Shown in pieces: positions 5,934 to 7,402 of a stretch of 7,402 nucleotides of DNA (the first letter of the stretch is position 1; the number at the start of each line of letters is the position of its first letter). Under the pieces are notes generated by a model. It did no database searches, had not been told where the DNA came from, and saw nothing but the letters and a program-made list of their open reading frames with translations. This DNA comes from Propionibacteriaceae bacterium (lineage in GTDB: Bacteria; Actinomycetota; Actinomycetes; Propionibacteriales; Propionibacteriaceae): contig JAUNUL010000043.1 of assembly GCA_030538175.1 (NCBI GenBank), forward strand, positions 1-7,402, in the 5' to 3' direction. A program made the translations under genes and the position numbers.

Positions 5934-6818
5934 TCACACCTTCTCCCGGACGTTCTTGCCGAGCAGACCGGCCGGCTTGAAGATCAGCACGAGGATCAGG
6001 ATGGCGAACACCACGGCATCCTGCAGCAGCGAGTTGATATAGCCACTCACCAACGTCTCGGACGTGCCGATGAAGAAGCCACCGATGAGGGCACCCGGGA
6101 TCAGACCGATGCCACCGAACACGGCGGCCACGAACGCCTTGAGACCCGGCATGATGCCCATCAACGGGTTGATGGTGTTGTAGTAAATGCCCACGAGGAC
6201 GCCGGCGGCGCCGGCAAGGGCCGACCCGAGCGCGAACGTGAACGAGATTGTGTTGTCGACGCTGATGCCCATCAGGCGGGCCGCGTCGGCGTCCTGGGAG
6301 ACCGCACGCATCGCCTTGCCGACGCGGGTCTTCTGCACGATGAACTGCAACGCGATCATGAGCACCACCGAGACGCCGATGATGATGAGCGACTTGGACG
6401 TGATGATCACGCCGCCGATGTTGAACTGTGCGTTGAAATACGCCGGGAGCGGCGGATAGGAACGAACGCCGGCGCCCACGAAATACATCATGGTGTATTC
6501 AAGAAGTAGCGAGACACCGATCGCCGTGATCAGCACCGCTATTCGGGTCGAGTTTCGCAATGGTTTATAGGCGACTCGTTCGATCACCACACCGAGCACC
6601 ATGCAGGCGAGCATCGCGAGCACGAGCGCCTCGATGAAGCCCAAACCCAGGATCGACATCGAGGCGAACCCCACATAGGCGCCGACCATATAGACGTCGC
6701 CGTGGGCAAAGTTGATGAGTTGGATAATGCCGTAGACCATCGTGTAGCCCAGCGCAATAAGCGCATAGATGCTGCCGAGGCTCAGGCCATTGATCAGCTG
6801 TTGCGCCAGTTGTTCCAC
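5934..6818 (-). CDS. livH: BCAA ABC transporter permease LivH
   Basis: This is the other permease subunit, 294 residues from the chosen start, with about eight hydrophobic segments. The opening QQLINGLSLGSIYALIALGYTMVYGIIQLINFAHGD, at about residues 6-41, is diagnostic for LivH. The coupling segment GKAMRAVSQDADAARLMGI is at about 167-185, and the C-terminus contains VFAILILVLIFKPAGLLG. The frame is open to a GTG at 6836, but that start has no ribosome-binding site; the bases before it belong to a GC hairpin. GTG at 6818 has AAGGA (6826-6830) seven bases upstream and gives MEQLAQQLINGLSLG, which fits relatives, so I prefer it. LivH probably pairs with LivM as a heterodimer. The gap to the binding-protein gene carries a strong stem-loop that may lower livH expression relative to the binding protein. 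Confidence 0.93.
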   Translation of the reverse strand: MEQLAQQLINGLSLGSIYALIALGYTMVYGIIQLINFAHGDVYMVGAYVGFASMSILGLGFIEALVLAMLACMVLGVVIERVAYKPLRNSTRIAVLITAIGVSLLLEYTMMYFVGAGVRSYPPLPAYFNAQFNIGGVIITSKSLIIIGVSVVLMIALQFIVQKTRVGKAMRAVSQDADAARLMGISVDNTISFTFALGSALAGAAGVLVGIYYNTINPLMGIMPGLKAFVAAVFGGIGLIPGALIGGFFIGTSETLVSGYINSLLQDAVVFAILILVLIFKPAGLLGKNVREKV

Positions 6819-6825
6819 GGTCACT

Positions 6826-6830
6826 TCCTT
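6826..6830 (-). promoter_or_regulatory. Ribosome-binding site that decides the livH start
   Basis: On the minus strand, AAGGA lies seven bases before GTG 6818. The upstream GTG at 6836 has only hairpin sequence in front of it. The motif overlaps the stop of a minimal ATG-TGT-TGA reading frame (6830-6838). Confidence 0.55.
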
Positions 6831-6839
6831 CAACACATG

Positions 6840-6870
6840 CAGTGGGGGGCGAATCTACCGCCCCCCACTG
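6840..6870 (-). promoter_or_regulatory. Intercistronic stem-loop between the binding-protein gene and livH
   Basis: A perfect 12-bp inverted repeat, CAGTGGGGGGCG and CGCCCCCCACTG, flanks a 7-nt loop, GTAGATT on the transcribed strand. It lies 21 bases after the binding-protein stop and ends just before the livH start region. No T-run follows, so it is unlikely to be a full intrinsic terminator. Similar stems after periplasmic-binding-protein genes commonly act as partial terminators or as 3'-end protectors that make the binding protein more abundant than the membrane subunits. That role here is inference from position and stability. Confidence 0.7.
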
Positions 6871-6882
6871 ACAATGGTCACC

Positions 6883-6896
6883 CCTGATCGATCAGG
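6883..6896. repeat. 14-bp perfect palindrome over the binding-protein stop codon
   Basis: CCTGATCGATCAGG reads the same on both strands and covers the TGA stop (6892-6894) of the binding-protein gene. It contains two GATC sites. It could be a small RNA hairpin, a protein site or coincidence. Confidence 0.4.
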
Positions 6897-7402
6897 CGAA
6901 CTTCTCCGTCACGGCAATCTTCCCGTCCTTGTAGCCAATGATGGTGGCTTCCTTGATCGGGTTGTGCGTGGCGGCATCGACATCGAACGTGCCGGTCACA
7001 CCGGAGAAGCCCTTGGTGGACTCCATGGCGGCCTTGATGGCGGGGCCGGTCGGCGACTCGGCGCGCTTGATGGCGTCCGCGACGAACTGCATCGTGTCGT
7101 AGCCGAGGGCGTCGAACGACTCCGGAACCTTGTTGTACTTCTTCTGATAGGCCTCGACGAAGGTCGCGACCTTCTCGCCCTTGTCCTCGGTCGAATAGTG
7201 GTTCGTGTAATAGACATCGGTCAGCGCCGGGCCGGCGAGCTCAGCGAGCTTCGGCGACTCATAACCGTCACCACCGGCGATCGGGGCGGTGATGCCCAGG
7301 TCGCGGGCCTGCTTGATGATCAGGCCGAGCTCCTCGTAGTAGCCCGGGACATACATCACGTCGAACTGCTGGCCCTTGAGCTTGGTCAGCACGGCGTTGA
7401 AG
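6892..7402 (-). CDS. livJ: BCAA ABC transporter substrate-binding protein, C-terminal part (cut by window edge)
   Basis: The frame is open to the window edge and gives the last 169 residues of a type I periplasmic-binding-fold protein (Leu/Ile/Val-binding family). The first complete codons read FNAVLTKLKGQQFDVMYVPG, followed by YYEELGLIIKQARDLG, IAGGDGYESPKLAELAG and YYTNHYSTED. SFDALGYDTMQFVADAI, TGTFDVDAATHNPIKEATII and a terminal EKFA close the protein. These are standard second-lobe and hinge features of amino acid receptors. In a Gram-positive actinobacterium the protein should be a membrane-anchored lipoprotein on the cell surface, but the signal peptide and lipobox lie beyond the edge. 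It is the first visible gene of the operon and delivers substrate to LivH-LivM. Ligand-contacting residues in the first lobe are not in view, so specificity is open. The symbol livJ is by role; livK would be equally defensible. Confidence 0.92.
   Translation of the reverse strand, partial: FNAVLTKLKGQQFDVMYVPGYYEELGLIIKQARDLGITAPIAGGDGYESPKLAELAGPALTDVYYTNHYSTEDKGEKVATFVEAYQKKYNKVPESFDALGYDTMQFVADAIKRAESPTGPAIKAAMESTKGFSGVTGTFDVDAATHNPIKEATIIGYKDGKIAVTEKFA

Noticed and set aside
4967..5980. A 337-codon plus-strand open frame opposite livM
   Set aside because: The product is an extreme Asp/Glu/Gln/Arg-rich string, which is what complementing a hydrophobic permease produces. It is not a plausible gene.
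1..7402. Search for mobile elements, CRISPR arrays, tRNA or rRNA genes and defence systems
   Set aside because: No transposase, integrase, terminal repeats, regularly spaced repeats or RNA gene folds are visible. The window is a densely packed metabolic and transport region with uniform composition.

Overview
The window is a high-GC bacterial chromosome segment, almost certainly actinobacterial. The evidence is the GC-rich third positions, frequent GTG starts, a lipoprotein-type CtaC resembling the mycobacterial one, a mycobacterial FolP2-type dihydropteroate synthase paralogue and an Rv2671-type RibD-like reductase. The genus cannot be fixed from sequence alone; Propionibacteriales or a related group is a guess. 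Every supported gene is on the minus strand, so transcription runs from high to low coordinates. No rRNA, tRNA, CRISPR, insertion sequence or phage gene is visible.

Layout in transcription order. (1) 7402-6892: the C-terminal part of a branched-chain amino acid (BCAA) ABC transporter binding protein, cut by the window edge. (2) 6840-6870: a perfect 12-bp GC-rich stem-loop in the gap before livH. (3) 6818-3401: livH, livM, livG and livF, complete and tightly packed. (4) 3392-2745: a protein with two CBS domains and a C-terminal ACT domain. (5) 2739-1876: a FolP2-type dihydropteroate synthase paralogue with a replaced pABA-binding loop. (6) 1879-1157: a LigB-fold protein of unknown function. 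(7) 1160-417: a RibD C-terminal type (DHFR-like) reductase. (8) A 153-bp gap with a possible ctaC promoter region. (9) 263-1: the start of ctaC, cytochrome c oxidase subunit II, cut by the other edge.

From livH to the RibD-like gene, adjacent genes overlap by 4 or 8 nt or are separated by 4 to 8 nt, so they look like one translationally coupled operon led by the binding protein. The first part is an ordinary high-affinity amino acid importer: binding protein, two permeases, two ATPases. The CBS-ACT protein is plausibly a sensor reading adenylate nucleotides and amino acids. The last three genes resemble a small pteridine or folate-related module: a pterin-binding-fold protein that probably no longer makes dihydropteroate, a LigB-like protein and a reductase of a family with DHFR-like activity. 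The most interesting aspect is that this cryptic trio is hard-wired behind an amino acid importer and a ligand sensor. No gene family in the window is new; the novelty, if any, lies in this combination and in the unknown reactions of the last three proteins.
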